This document shows positions 1 through 9,725 of a stretch of 46,306 bases of DNA, piece by piece; within the stretch, counting starts at the first letter, position 1, and each line of letters opens with the position of its first letter. Source of the DNA: a bacterium (GTDB taxonomy: Bacteria; Electryoneota; Electryoneia; Electryoneales; Electryoneaceae); the NCBI GenBank assembly GCA_019912845.1, contig JAIOHU010000265.1:1-46306 (forward strand). Reading direction: 5' to 3'. Under the pieces are notes generated by a model. That model ran no database searches. It was given only the letters and a program-made list of their open reading frames with translations, and was not told where the DNA came from. The position numbers were made by a program, and so were the translations under genes.

Positions 1-459
1 CCCAACTCATCACCGGGATGACACAAGAATAGAACGATCGCAGGATTTATTAAACTTGGGATAAATCCCAAGCCAAAAACTCTGCCACGCTGGTATTACG
101 CGGGGCTACTTAATCCCTGCCCAACTCATCACCGGGACGACACAAGAATAGAGCGATCGCAGGATTTATTAAACTTGGGATAAATCCCAAGCCAAAAACC
201 ACTGCCACGCTGGTATGACGCGGGGCTACTGAATCCCGGCCCAACTCATCGCCGGGATGACCCAAAAATAGAACGATCGCAGGATTTATTAAACTTGGGA
301 TAAATCCCAAGCCAATAACCACTGCCACGCTGATATGACGCAAGGCTACTGAATCCCGGCCCAACTCATCACCGGGATGACACAAGAATAGAACGATCGC
401 AGGATTTATTAAACTTGGGATAAATCCCAAGCCAATATCCACTGCCATGCTGGTATGAC
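1..459. repeat. Tandem array, about 3.9 copies of a 119-120 bp unit
   Basis: 'cccaactcatcrccggga' recurs at 1, 120, 240 and 360; each unit contains CTTGGGATAAATCCCAAG and ATCCCGGC..CACCGGGAT inverted repeats. Confidence 0.95.
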
Positions 460-492
460 GCGAACAGACATTATTTTCGAGTACTGCTTTGC

Positions 493-1710
493 CTACAAAA
501 TCTCGATATCGGGATTAAATCTAAGAACCCGTCCACCCTCGCGTCTAAAGGATGCCATCAATTCCACCAGCTCCTCTTGTCGACGTTCTGAAGAGACCAT
601 AACACAGTCAAACTCGAGTTTCGAGATATTTTCCAATGATTCAATGGTAAAATCAGTTCCTGCCAGGACAGCACCAACACGGGTTTTATCACTGGTGACA
701 ATACCTTTAACATAATCGTGGATTTCAGAATAATAAAGCAGATCGACTGTTGGGGCACCAGCTCCGAGGATTACGATGCCGTTGGGGAATCGTTTTTGAA
801 TCGTTTCCGGGAGTCGTTCTGCCAAATCTTCCTTCCGCTCCAGGAATCTGTCAACCTCTTCGAAGAGTGCTTCAACATCTTCGTCGGAGGGTGGCATGGG
901 ATCTTCCACCTCTTCCCCCTTCTCCGGTTTACGAGCGAAGATGCCGATATAATTCTCTTCGTGCATACCCATAATCTCGAGCCCCTGAATACCGATTGCA
1001 TAACGCAGGGTTTCTGGAGTCCAGTATTGAACATGGTTGAAGGAGAAGCCACCAAAAGCCGAACGTTTGAGAATCCGTTCGATATTAGGAACTTCAATGG
1101 CGAGATAACCGCCTGGTTTAAGAAGATTCACCATGGTCGCAAGAATAGTGCTTGGATCAATGGTGTGCTCTAGAATAGAACGTGCTGTGATCAGATCAAA
1201 GCTGTCTTCCGGGTACATCCCCTCTTCAAACCGTCCCTCCTGTACCTCCAGGTGATCCTTTTTTGCCAGTTCTACAGCTTCAGGATGTGCTTCCACTCCA
1301 TTAACAGAGAATCCGATTTCAGTGAGACGTTTCATCAACTCACCGCTACCACAACCAATATCGAGGGCATTCCCACGTGTCTCCACGAAACGTTTCAGAC
1401 TGTTCAGGAAACGGTCGGTCTCTACATTCTCTAACTTGGTGAGGTTCACCGGAAGGGGGACAGGTTGACGTAAAAGCATTTCGTCCAGCTCTTCGATTGA
1501 AACAGGTTCGGTCTGGAAAAGTGCTCCACACAGTCTGCAGAAATTAATACTCAGGGTACCATAGGGTACGTTGTTTGCTTCCTCAGGACGTACAGCGCCG
1601 TTGCCACCATAGGGGTACTCTTCCAGAGCGATAAGCTCTTCATGGTCGCCGGCACTACATACGGGACATTGCTCCCGCGCCATTATGTTCCTCTCAGTTC
1701 TTTGTTTCAT
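493..1710 (-). CDS. Class I SAM-dependent methyltransferase with N-terminal Cys-rich zinc-binding-like domain and C-terminal C-methyltransferase-like domain (sugar C-methyltransferase type)
   Basis: CPVCSAGDH...CRLCG zinc-like motif, ALDIGCGSGELMKRL SAM motif, long C-terminal extension with IVILGAGA. Confidence 0.8.
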   Translation of the reverse strand: MKQRTERNIMAREQCPVCSAGDHEELIALEEYPYGGNGAVRPEEANNVPYGTLSINFCRLCGALFQTEPVSIEELDEMLLRQPVPLPVNLTKLENVETDRFLNSLKRFVETRGNALDIGCGSGELMKRLTEIGFSVNGVEAHPEAVELAKKDHLEVQEGRFEEGMYPEDSFDLITARSILEHTIDPSTILATMVNLLKPGGYLAIEVPNIERILKRSAFGGFSFNHVQYWTPETLRYAIGIQGLEIMGMHEENYIGIFARKPEKGEEVEDPMPPSDEDVEALFEEVDRFLERKEDLAERLPETIQKRFPNGIVILGAGAPTVDLLYYSEIHDYVKGIVTSDKTRVGAVLAGTDFTIESLENISKLEFDCVMVSSERRQEELVELMASFRREGGRVLRFNPDIEIL

Positions 1711-1741
1711 CCAACTCTGCTAATTCCGAGCTGGTCTTGGT

Positions 1742-1805
1742 CTTGGACTTATCCAAGGTTTATTAATTCAAGTGATGGGTCAGTTATACCCTGGATAAAT
1801 CCAGG
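1742..1805 (+). repeat. Paired-hairpin repeat (family B): CTTGGACTTATCCAAG ... CCTGGATAAATCCAGG
   Basis: Two perfect palindromic arms 32 nt apart; same arrangement at 9726-9793 (-), 30145-30209 (+), 42213-42278 (-). Confidence 0.85.
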
Positions 1806-1825
1806 ACCAATTCTGGATACAAACC

Positions 1826-3757
1826 CTAATTGAAATACATATCGAGCCAAGTCCCGAGGTTTGCGAGCATCCACAATTTCATACCCTCATCTTTGCCTCT
1901 TGATGTTGTAATGTAATGCTCGAGAGCCTCCAAATTAAAGAAGTCTCCCATTAAAGATGTTAAAATCCTCTCCCGTGCCCAATCGTGATGAGAGCCATAC
2001 ATCCATTTATCCAACGGAACCGGGAAAGCATACTTGGGTCGTTGTAGCACTTCCGGTGGGATTACATCCGCATACGAGAGACGTAGCAAATATTTGGTTA
2101 TATTGTGTTTATCATTCAGTTCTGCTGCCATCAAACGATTGGCATCATCCTGTATTTTTTTTGATCGCCAACGTAATTTGTAGCTGGTTGGCAGTGAGGT
2201 TACAAATTCTATGAGGTCCCGATCGGTATAGGGCACTCTACCCTCGACACTTTCAGCCATGGTGGTTGCATCGAGACGGAGCAGGAGAGCGGAGAGGTGT
2301 GTCTCTTCGAGGATATGAAGCACTCGCTCATACGGATTTAACCCGGCACCCTCAAGTTCACTCCAGACATCCTCCCACCAGTTGTCGATCTGCTCATGTA
2401 TCCCAGCTTCCAGCATCGCCGGACCGTAGATGGATTCTTGTTCTGCGGCTGGAATCCAGTTGTAGAGGGAGAGAAATTGATCTTTCTGGGAGGGAAGTTG
2501 AGTTGAACCGTAAATTTGTTGCAGGCTGAGGAGCAGCCGTGCACGGTCATTCTCTGATATATCCAGCTTACCTTTGTTGAGCTTATGGGCGAGAATATAG
2601 TCATGAGGACTGCGGACCATGTAAGAATACCCGGCGAGAAGTTCATCCGCTCCTTCGCCGGAGAGAACCACTTTCACATGCTCATGCAGAACTCTTGAAA
2701 GATAAAAGAGCGGAACCTCATTCGGCACAGACAGCGGTGCATCCTTTATGCCAATTAGACGATCTATCTCCTCAAAGTAGCTATCCTCAGTCATGGCAAG
2801 CTGAATATGGGGCAATTTCAAGTGGTTGGCGACCAACTCAGCGTATGAAAATTCATTATAGCCATCTTCCGTAAAACCGATAGAGAATGTTTTTAATTTC
2901 TGATGACCTGACTCTTTCATGAGATGGACAATAACTGAGCTGTCGATCCCACCCGATAAATACGCGCCTACAGGAACATCAGCCATAAGCCGTTTATCAA
3001 CTGAGCGTTTCATGTGCTTCTGGAAAAGACGCACTGCTTCAACCTGTCCTGGATCCTTTTTGTCGCGATCCGGGATAAGCGGAATTCGCCAATAGCGTGT
3101 TTCATTCCTTGTACTCTCTGTCCACGAGATGAATGTACCCGCCGGAACTTCAAAGATTCCCGTGAAGAGTGTCTGATTCTGGAAGTTCAGACGGTAGTGT
3201 CGCAGGTAATTCCCAATGGCTGCATAATTTGGGGTGCGAGGAAAGGATGGATCGGCGATAATTGTTTTTACCTCGCTGCCGAATCGCATCATTCCATTAT
3301 GCTCTGCCCAATACAACGGTTTGACACCCATGGGGTCACGAATAAGCGTGAGTTTTCTGGTATTGTTGTTCCAAAATGCGATGGCGAACATTCCGCGGAA
3401 ACGATTTACTGCACGTCCCACTCCCCAGAAACGCAGGGCTTCAAATACGACCTCTGTATCGCAGTTTGTGCGAAATTTTACGCCATTATCTTCGAGGACT
3501 TTACGCAGGTGTTTGTAATTGTAGAGTTCGCCATTGTAAATCATCACCGCAGAACCATCCGCGGCTACCCAGGGCTGCTGTCCACCAGCGATGTCAATGA
3601 TTGCCAAACGTCTATGACCAAGCGCAACACCCGCACCCATCCAGTATCCATCTCCATCAGGACCACGATGTTCGATAGCATCGGTCATTTTTTGGAGGAG
3701 GTTACGGTCTGGCTGTTTGTTCGAGTCAAGTGAGAATAATCCAGTTATACCACACAC
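1826..3757 (-). CDS. asnB: Asparagine synthase (glutamine-hydrolyzing)
   Basis: MCGITGLFSLD N-terminal class II glutamine amidotransferase; HRGPDGDGYW; AYLSGGIDSSVI PP-loop. Confidence 0.95.
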   Translation of the reverse strand: MCGITGLFSLDSNKQPDRNLLQKMTDAIEHRGPDGDGYWMGAGVALGHRRLAIIDIAGGQQPWVAADGSAVMIYNGELYNYKHLRKVLEDNGVKFRTNCDTEVVFEALRFWGVGRAVNRFRGMFAIAFWNNNTRKLTLIRDPMGVKPLYWAEHNGMMRFGSEVKTIIADPSFPRTPNYAAIGNYLRHYRLNFQNQTLFTGIFEVPAGTFISWTESTRNETRYWRIPLIPDRDKKDPGQVEAVRLFQKHMKRSVDKRLMADVPVGAYLSGGIDSSVIVHLMKESGHQKLKTFSIGFTEDGYNEFSYAELVANHLKLPHIQLAMTEDSYFEEIDRLIGIKDAPLSVPNEVPLFYLSRVLHEHVKVVLSGEGADELLAGYSYMVRSPHDYILAHKLNKGKLDISENDRARLLLSLQQIYGSTQLPSQKDQFLSLYNWIPAAEQESIYGPAMLEAGIHEQIDNWWEDVWSELEGAGLNPYERVLHILEETHLSALLLRLDATTMAESVEGRVPYTDRDLIEFVTSLPTSYKLRWRSKKIQDDANRLMAAELNDKHNITKYLLRLSYADVIPPEVLQRPKYAFPVPLDKWMYGSHHDWARERILTSLMGDFFNLEALEHYITTSRGKDEGMKLWMLANLGTWLDMYFN

Positions 3758-3838
3758 ATGTGCTCCGGGAACAGATTAACTGATCTGGTTTTAAGGTGTC
3801 GTGGAAACATTAATTTTTATCCAATTGAGTACCAGAGA

Positions 3839-3867
3839 GAATATGGGCGGTTTATCCGCCCATATTC
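3839..3867. terminator. Perfect 12-bp hairpin GAATATGGGCGG-TTTAT-CCGCCCATATTC, possible terminator or regulatory hairpin
   Basis: Perfect inverted repeat between the FKBP gene stop and the asnB start; no clear T tract. Confidence 0.5.
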
Positions 3868-3912
3868 AATATGTAATTCAGAAAATAATACATTTTCGGG
3901 ATGTGAACCGTA

Positions 3913-4449
3913 TTATTTATCCACCGGTTCATTGATCTTTGCCAGCTCAACTTCAAAGACAAGTGTTGATTTCGGTGGGATGGGTCCGACACCACGTTCA
4001 CCATAGCCAAGTTCGGGTGGAATAACCAGGATACGTGTTCCGCCAACCTTCATGCCAGCAACGCCTTCATCCCAACCTTTGATCACTCTGCCACCACCGA
4101 GCGGGAAAACAAAGTGCTCACCACGTTTCTTGGAACTGTCAAACATATTGCCATCGGTAAGCCAGCCGGTGTAGTGTACCGATACGACTTCACCGCTTGT
4201 AGCTTCTTTGCCATCACCAACTTTTACATCATGGTACTGTAAGCCTGAGGCAGTTGTTGTAAGCTCAAATTTTTTGTAATCCGGCATCACAAAATCTTCA
4301 GTCATCATTTCTCCATCGTGGTTATTTTCTGCCACTTCAGTATTGTGGCTTTTTTCCATATCCTTTTTCTCTGCAGTGTCACCAGAATTTTGACTGCAAC
4401 CAAAGATTAGAAATGAGGCTGATATCAATAAAACAATTAACCGCTTCAT
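3913..4449 (-). CDS. FKBP-type peptidyl-prolyl cis-trans isomerase, lipoprotein
   Basis: Lipobox LIFGC; VSVHYTGWLTDGNMFDSS...GWDEGVAGMKVGGTRILVIPPELGYGERG. Confidence 0.95.
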   Translation of the reverse strand: MKRLIVLLISASFLIFGCSQNSGDTAEKKDMEKSHNTEVAENNHDGEMMTEDFVMPDYKKFELTTTASGLQYHDVKVGDGKEATSGEVVSVHYTGWLTDGNMFDSSKKRGEHFVFPLGGGRVIKGWDEGVAGMKVGGTRILVIPPELGYGERGVGPIPPKSTLVFEVELAKINEPVDK

Positions 4450-4530
4450 GAAAACTCCCTGTTTAGGTGTAGATCGATACTATTCGATCTTGTAGCCTTT
4501 CCAAAAACTGTTTACTGGGGATCAGGACCC

Positions 4531-4563
4531 CTGGATTTCAGCTAACACCATGCTGGAATGACG
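4531..4563. repeat. Family A palindromic repeat (CTGGATTTCAGC..GCTGGAATGACG)
   Basis: Matches copies at 18536-18570, 24201-24236, 24587-24619, 25322-25355. Confidence 0.8.
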
Positions 4564-4627
4564 AAGGTTCTTCCTGACAAGTAAATCGAATCTGAAAAGG
4601 CAGTCAATTAAATTAATATTCTCTGTT

Positions 4628-5842
4628 CTACTCTATCTCTTTCCAGTTATCTGGCAGTAATCCTTCTTCCAATGCCAACTGGATGGTTTTTAATGCTCTC
4701 TTTACTACGGGCGGATCGATCATTTTAGTTCCCAGGCTAACCGCTCCCAACCCGCGCTTTTCCGCATTTTCAAAGGCGATAGCGATCTTTTTCGCTTTGT
4801 TAATTTCTGCTTCGGTTGGTGCAAACGCCTGACGTACCACAGGAATCTGACGTGGATGTATACAACCTTTGCCTTCAAATCCTAATGATTTCGCCTCGAG
4901 AACAGACGCGGTCAGTCCTTCCATATCTCCAACATCCGAAAAAACTGTGTCAATTGGTTGCACACCAGCGGCACGTGCGGCATTTAAGACCTGAGCTCTT
5001 GCCCAGAAACTTTCGGTGCCCTTATCTGTACGTTGTGCGCCGATATCTGCGGTATAATCTTCAAGTCCGATTGCCATGGCGACGATGTTGGGATGGGCGG
5101 ATGCGATATCATACGCAAACCAGGCACCCTTAGCTGATTCAATAATTGGCATTAACCAGACAGGGTATGAAATTCCGGCGTTTTTTACAAGTTCGTCGGC
5201 ACGCTCTGCAACTGCATGAATCTGCTGAGGTGATTCAACCTTTGGAATTAAAATCAGTTGAACACCATATGGAATAACCCATTCGAGATCGGCTAACCCT
5301 CTTTCACCCTGATTGATACGTACTATTTTCTCTGAGATTTTGAAATCGAGGTGGATAAGTGCATTTCGCACAAGGACACGTGCCTCATCCTTTTGTGCCA
5401 TTGCGACCGAGTCTTCTAAATCGAGGATTAAACCGTCAGGTTCGTGAAGTGAGGCATTGATCATAAATTTCGGTTCGTTGCCGGGGATATAGAGACGGCT
5501 CCGACGTGATCTGGAGCGTACACTTCCCTTAAACTCAGCGAACTGATCAGGTAGAAAGGTGGTATTTGTGGAGGAATCCCATTTACGCGCCACAGCTTCA
5601 AGTCTTGCCATCAGGACAAAAGGCAACGCACCCTGATCAATTACATGAAGATGTACACCCTCGAGCTTGAATCTTTCCAGTCCTCTATGCAATAATTCGA
5701 GTGTGCTTTGATTGTGAAGATCACTGGCTTTGCCTTCAAGGGTGATCTGACACTTTTCTCCATCGAGGGGACGAAGTTCCATCCAGGCATCACTGCGGAC
5801 ATCACTCCCTTTTCGTCCCGCGGTTACAGGTGCTTTTGTCAT
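4628..5842 (-). CDS. Citrate lyase acyl-carrier (CitD-like) domain fused to HpcH/HpaI-type citrate lyase beta (CitE-like) subunit; start placed at MTKAPVTAGRKGSDV inside the longer listed ORF
   Basis: N-term AGRKGSDV...IDQGALPFVLMARLEAVAR resembles CitD; then RSRRSRLYIPGNEPKFMINASLHEPDGLILDLEDSVAMAQKDEARVLVRNAL is CitE-like. Confidence 0.85.
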   Translation of the reverse strand: MTKAPVTAGRKGSDVRSDAWMELRPLDGEKCQITLEGKASDLHNQSTLELLHRGLERFKLEGVHLHVIDQGALPFVLMARLEAVARKWDSSTNTTFLPDQFAEFKGSVRSRSRRSRLYIPGNEPKFMINASLHEPDGLILDLEDSVAMAQKDEARVLVRNALIHLDFKISEKIVRINQGERGLADLEWVIPYGVQLILIPKVESPQQIHAVAERADELVKNAGISYPVWLMPIIESAKGAWFAYDIASAHPNIVAMAIGLEDYTADIGAQRTDKGTESFWARAQVLNAARAAGVQPIDTVFSDVGDMEGLTASVLEAKSLGFEGKGCIHPRQIPVVRQAFAPTEAEINKAKKIAIAFENAEKRGLGAVSLGTKMIDPPVVKRALKTIQLALEEGLLPDNWKEIE

Positions 5843-5947
5843 GAGTTTTACTGTCTCCCGATTTTCCGCAAAGATACAAGATCGTTGCACCATAAGCAAA
5901 GGTAGGCTATTTTGCTTCAGGGATTTCAGTGATATTCGGAAAGTAAA

Positions 5948-6133
5948 ATGTTCGGTAGAAAGAAAATAAAAAGAGCACCCTGGTGGGCACGTATCTTCGC
6001 TGTGATGGCGATATTGCCCGGGATTTACTGGGCGGAACGGTATGCACCGGTGATCCGTAAAAATTTTACACTCGAGAAAACCATCGATATTGGCATAAAG
6101 CTTTACCATAAGTATAAAGAGAAGAATTCATAA
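5948..6133 (+). CDS. Small hypothetical membrane protein upstream of carotenoid gene
   Basis: 61 aa ORF, one hydrophobic segment, 21 nt before the next CDS on the same strand. Confidence 0.5.
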   Translation: MFGRKKIKRAPWWARIFAVMAILPGIYWAERYAPVIRKNFTLEKTIDIGIKLYHKYKEKNS

Positions 6134-6154
6134 CCCTCATGGAACTCTGAATAA

Positions 6155-6934
6155 ATGGACGCAATCAGTATTCTCATGGTAGTAACCGGAAGTGTTGTCA
6201 TTCTGCTCATGATCGGCGACCGTTTAACCCAGGAATTTGGCATAAAGGTGGGTCGATGGTACGCTCCACTTCAACTGTTCAGTGGGCTGGCTGGGGTTAT
6301 AATCCACTCGCTACTGACTGGTGGGTTAAGATGGACATTAACATTCGGAATTCTCAGCATGTTCATCCCTTACCTGATTGAGATCGTTGGTCATCGTAGT
6401 GGTTTTCCCTTTGGCAGGTACAGATATCTACCGGATGCAGGTCCGACACTGCCCGGTGGTGTGCCGGTTGGGGTTGTTATCATGTGGTGGATGATTCTTT
6501 ACGCTTCAACCATTGTCGCGCTGGCGTGCATTGAAGTTTTTTCAATGACTTCTACCATCTGGTTGATAGCGGCGTTGACTTCGTTATTTGCTATGGGTTG
6601 GGATCTGGTCGCGGATCCGGTCGCTGTGGATGGGAAGTTCTGGGAATGGAAGAAACAAGGCGTGTGGTTGGGTATACCGCTATCGAACTATTTCGGATGG
6701 TTGCTGACTGGTATTATTACAATGGTAATCGCTCTTCCACTTGCTGGTGAGATGGAGGGAATGGAATTACGACTGAAATGGATCGTGTTTTTGCCACTAC
6801 TCGGGTATGCGGGACTTCATTTGCACTATGCTGGTGCGGCAGCCAAACGTAAGCTCTCACCGCTCGCATCATGGACATCCATCATTCAGGCGGTGGGCTT
6901 GATCATCCTATATGTTGTTGTCTTGAGAGGTTAA
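6155..6934 (+). CDS. CruF/DUF422-like carotenoid biosynthesis membrane protein
   Basis: GHRSGFPFGRYRYLPDAGPTLPGGVPVGVVIMWWMI; WDLVADPVAVDGKFWEWKKQGVWLGIPLSNYFGW. Confidence 0.85.
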   Translation: MDAISILMVVTGSVVILLMIGDRLTQEFGIKVGRWYAPLQLFSGLAGVIIHSLLTGGLRWTLTFGILSMFIPYLIEIVGHRSGFPFGRYRYLPDAGPTLPGGVPVGVVIMWWMILYASTIVALACIEVFSMTSTIWLIAALTSLFAMGWDLVADPVAVDGKFWEWKKQGVWLGIPLSNYFGWLLTGIITMVIALPLAGEMEGMELRLKWIVFLPLLGYAGLHLHYAGAAAKRKLSPLASWTSIIQAVGLIILYVVVLRG

Positions 6935-6937
6935 ATC

Positions 6938-7636
6938 CTACTCTATCGCATAAACAACACATGGACTGCCGTGACCACCCACCAACGGAAGTGGGGATAT
7001 GCTGAGTTGGAAATGCCTTCGCGGCAATTGAGAATTGAGGCGTACGTTCTCCAGATGCCAGCATCCAGCGTTGGCCACCGCTTTGCCAGCGATAAAATCC
7101 TGCGATTTTCCCGGATCAATCCCCGGGGCATCAGTTCCGATGATTCTTATCCCCCGCTCCCCGATCAACCACATAACCGCTGCTTCCGAAAATCCGGGGT
7201 GCAGGAGAATTCCATTTTTATCTGTTTCAAAAACTGATTCCGGCGCTTGCCAACGTTCTGTCCAACCTGTATCGAGAATAATGCACTGGTACTCTGAAAG
7301 TAGCCCATGTAATTCTTCATCTTTCAGGATATCTTCGATTGATACCGTATAATTTAGCGGAAGGGGATATGGGAGATGTTCGAAACGGAGTATTGCAGCA
7401 GTGCAGCAAAATAAATCCTGCGGAAACTGGTCGATTGTTGCTTCGCCTTTTAAAAAATGAGAGGGGGAGCCGAGGTGTGTACCTGTATGCTCCCCTACTC
7501 GCCACTCGTTCAACGCAAATCCATCCGAAGTAATTTCAGCCGCAAGTGTCCTGAAGGTTTGCGGATCACCTGACCATTCTGGCATATCCGGGATTATCGG
7601 ATGGGTAAGGTTTTTCATGGACTTAGCGAATTGCAT
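6938..7636 (-). CDS. Cyclase family protein (kynurenine formamidase-like fold)
   Basis: WRVGEHTGTHLGSPSHF corresponds to the HxGTHxDxPxH motif region; GTDAPGID. Confidence 0.8.
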   Translation of the reverse strand: MQFAKSMKNLTHPIIPDMPEWSGDPQTFRTLAAEITSDGFALNEWRVGEHTGTHLGSPSHFLKGEATIDQFPQDLFCCTAAILRFEHLPYPLPLNYTVSIEDILKDEELHGLLSEYQCIILDTGWTERWQAPESVFETDKNGILLHPGFSEAAVMWLIGERGIRIIGTDAPGIDPGKSQDFIAGKAVANAGCWHLENVRLNSQLPRRHFQLSISPLPLVGGHGSPCVVYAIE

Positions 7637-7662
7637 GGATATTCAAATAACAGAGGTCTCCC

Positions 7663-7971
7663 CTATTCGATACCGAGCAATTTTTTTGCACTATCACTCA
7701 TCATCGCCGGTGTCCAGGGTGGATCAAAGACAATTTCGATAAGGACATCCTTGATACCATCGAGATTCATCACCGATTGTTCTGCTCCCTGTGCCAGGGT
7801 CTGGCTCATCGGACAACCGGGTGTGGTGAGGGTCATTATAACATGCGCCTCATCCGCATCATTAATATCGACATTGTAAATCAAACCGAGGTCGACGATA
7901 TTCACATTGATCTCGGGATCGTTAACCGTCGCAAGCGCACCTAACACCTGCTCTTCGGATACCTTCGGCAT
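7663..7971 (-). CDS. MIP18/DUF59 family metal-sulfur cluster assembly factor
   Basis: VNDPEINVNIVDLGLIYNVDI...MTLTTPGCPMS...DPPWTPAMMS. Confidence 0.9.
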   Translation of the reverse strand: MPKVSEEQVLGALATVNDPEINVNIVDLGLIYNVDINDADEAHVIMTLTTPGCPMSQTLAQGAEQSVMNLDGIKDVLIEIVFDPPWTPAMMSDSAKKLLGIE

Positions 7972-8144
7972 TTTTTCTTCCTTCTTTAATCAACTATGTA
8001 TGAACTTCAAAGTAACTACGTATTGTTGTCAAGTTGCCTTGAAACCCGGCGATTGATTGGGAATAAGAAAACTGATTAACCTCGATACATCAACAATCTC
8101 ACCAGATTTTTAATCATTTAAAGTTCAATCCCGTGCCACCCGTT

Positions 8145-8453
8145 TTATGGCATGCCCAACTCATCCTTCGCAAAGTCGCTCATCATATTGACATTCCAGG
8201 GTGGATCCCAGACAACCTCAATGATGGCATCTTTTACGCCATCCAGGTTCAATACCGCCGCTTCACTGGACTCTGTCAACATGCCAGTTACCGGACAGCC
8301 GGGTGTGGTCATGGTCATCACAACATGAACTTCATCATTGTCGAGAATCTCGATGTTGTATATCAATCCCAGATCAACAATGTTGATGTTCAACTCAGGA
8401 TCGATGACTTCAGCCAGTGCATCTAATATTTTTTCTTCAGTTAGTTCTGCCAT
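8145..8453 (-). CDS. MIP18/DUF59 family metal-sulfur cluster assembly factor (paralog); start at MAELTEEKIL
   Basis: VIDPELNINIVDLGLIYNIEI...MTTPGCPVT...DPPWNVNMMSDFAKDELG. Confidence 0.9.
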   Translation of the reverse strand: MAELTEEKILDALAEVIDPELNINIVDLGLIYNIEILDNDEVHVVMTMTTPGCPVTGMLTESSEAAVLNLDGVKDAIIEVVWDPPWNVNMMSDFAKDELGMP

Positions 8454-8484
8454 AAAAACTCCAACTGCTTTTGTTTTGTTTTTC

Positions 8485-8512
8485 TTCTTCAACATATTTG
8501 GATGTTGAAGAA
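8485..8512. repeat. Family D hairpin TTCTTCAACAT-ATTTGG-ATGTTGAAGAA
   Basis: Perfect 11-bp inverted repeat in the leader of the 8145-8453 gene. Confidence 0.8.
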
Positions 8513-8550
8513 CTCAGGTTGATTTATAGTGTGAATCACTATCACGGTAC

Positions 8551-9603
8551 TCAATTTTCGCGATTTACGCTCTTCCAGACACTTTCAGCAATCCCCCTGA
8601 ATACTTCTGCAACCTTACTATCACCAGCCGCAACCGGTTTTCCCGCATCGCCACCCTGACGTATCTCAGGAAGCAAAGGCACTTCACCTAGGAAAGGCAC
8701 ACGTTGACGTAATGCCTCTCTTCTGGCTCCACCACTGGAGAAGATCTCGGTACGTTCCCCACAATGTTCGCAAAGGAAGTAGCTCATATTTTCGATTAAT
8801 CCGAGTACCGCAATATCTACCTTCTGGAACATGGCGATGCCCTTACGTGCATCTATCAACGCCAGATCCTGCGGGGTTGTGACAATAACAGAACCAGATA
8901 GCTTCACCTTCTGTGCGACTGTGAGCTGAATATCACCGGTTCCGGGGGGCATATCAAGCACCAATACATCCAGATCACCCCAGACAACATCACGCATGAG
9001 TTGTTCAACTGCGCTTGAGATCATTGGCCCACGCCAGACCAACGGCGTATCTGCATCGACCAGGACACCCATGGACATCGCCTTGATGCCATGCGCTTCC
9101 ATCGGCAACAGTTTGTTCATTCCCTCAGCTTGTTCAGGCTCATCTGAAAGACCGAGCAACATGGGAACAGAAGGACCATGGATATCGGCATCGAGCAGAC
9201 CAGCTTTCAATCCGATCTTCCCAAAAGCAACCGCCAGATTAGCAGCTACTGTTGACTTTCCAACTCCCCCTTTACCTGAAGCGACCGCAATAACATGCTT
9301 AACTCCCGGAACAAGGTTTTCGCCTTGTGCGGCTTTTTCCTGGGAGGTTTGAGGAGATTTATGCTCAATTTCAACGTCAATCGCTTCAACTCCAGCCTCG
9401 TTGAGAACCGCTACGATATCCTCAGATACTTTCTTGGAAATATCTTCTTTAGGAGTTGAAAACTCCAGGTAGACAGTAACCTGTGGCCCTTCAGCCTGGA
9501 TATTTTTTACGATGCCAAAAGAGACGATATCACGGCTGAACCCCGGGTACCTCACCTTTTTCAGCAGGTCTTCCACTTCCTTAGCGTTCAGTTGCTTGCT
9601 CAT
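8551..9603 (-). CDS. mrp: Mrp/NBP35 family iron-sulfur cluster carrier ATPase with N-terminal MIP18-like domain
   Basis: GKGGVGKSTVAANLA; DADIHGPSVPMLLG; MPPGTGDIQLT; ENMSYFLCEHCGERTEIF. Confidence 0.95.
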   Translation of the reverse strand: MSKQLNAKEVEDLLKKVRYPGFSRDIVSFGIVKNIQAEGPQVTVYLEFSTPKEDISKKVSEDIVAVLNEAGVEAIDVEIEHKSPQTSQEKAAQGENLVPGVKHVIAVASGKGGVGKSTVAANLAVAFGKIGLKAGLLDADIHGPSVPMLLGLSDEPEQAEGMNKLLPMEAHGIKAMSMGVLVDADTPLVWRGPMISSAVEQLMRDVVWGDLDVLVLDMPPGTGDIQLTVAQKVKLSGSVIVTTPQDLALIDARKGIAMFQKVDIAVLGLIENMSYFLCEHCGERTEIFSSGGARREALRQRVPFLGEVPLLPEIRQGGDAGKPVAAGDSKVAEVFRGIAESVWKSVNREN

Positions 9604-9725
9604 TCGTGTGCCCTATGTTCATTGTTTTATGACTTGAGAATTGTGTACGAATTAGTATATAGCCTGTTCCAATGCTGCTGGTTCAGTCCTCTTGTGGAGC
9701 TGAATAACCTGGAATGGCTGATTAG

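Noticed and set aside
110-448. 112-aa ORF with 40-aa repeats
   Set aside because: Open only because the DNA repeat unit is divisible by three; it is the tandem repeat, not a convincing gene
1-459. CRISPR-like array
   Set aside because: Units are contiguous 120-bp repeats with no unique spacers
718-1173. ORFs antisense to the methyltransferase, asnB, purB, purC and other CDSs
   Set aside because: Overlap well-supported genes on the opposite strand and show no family features
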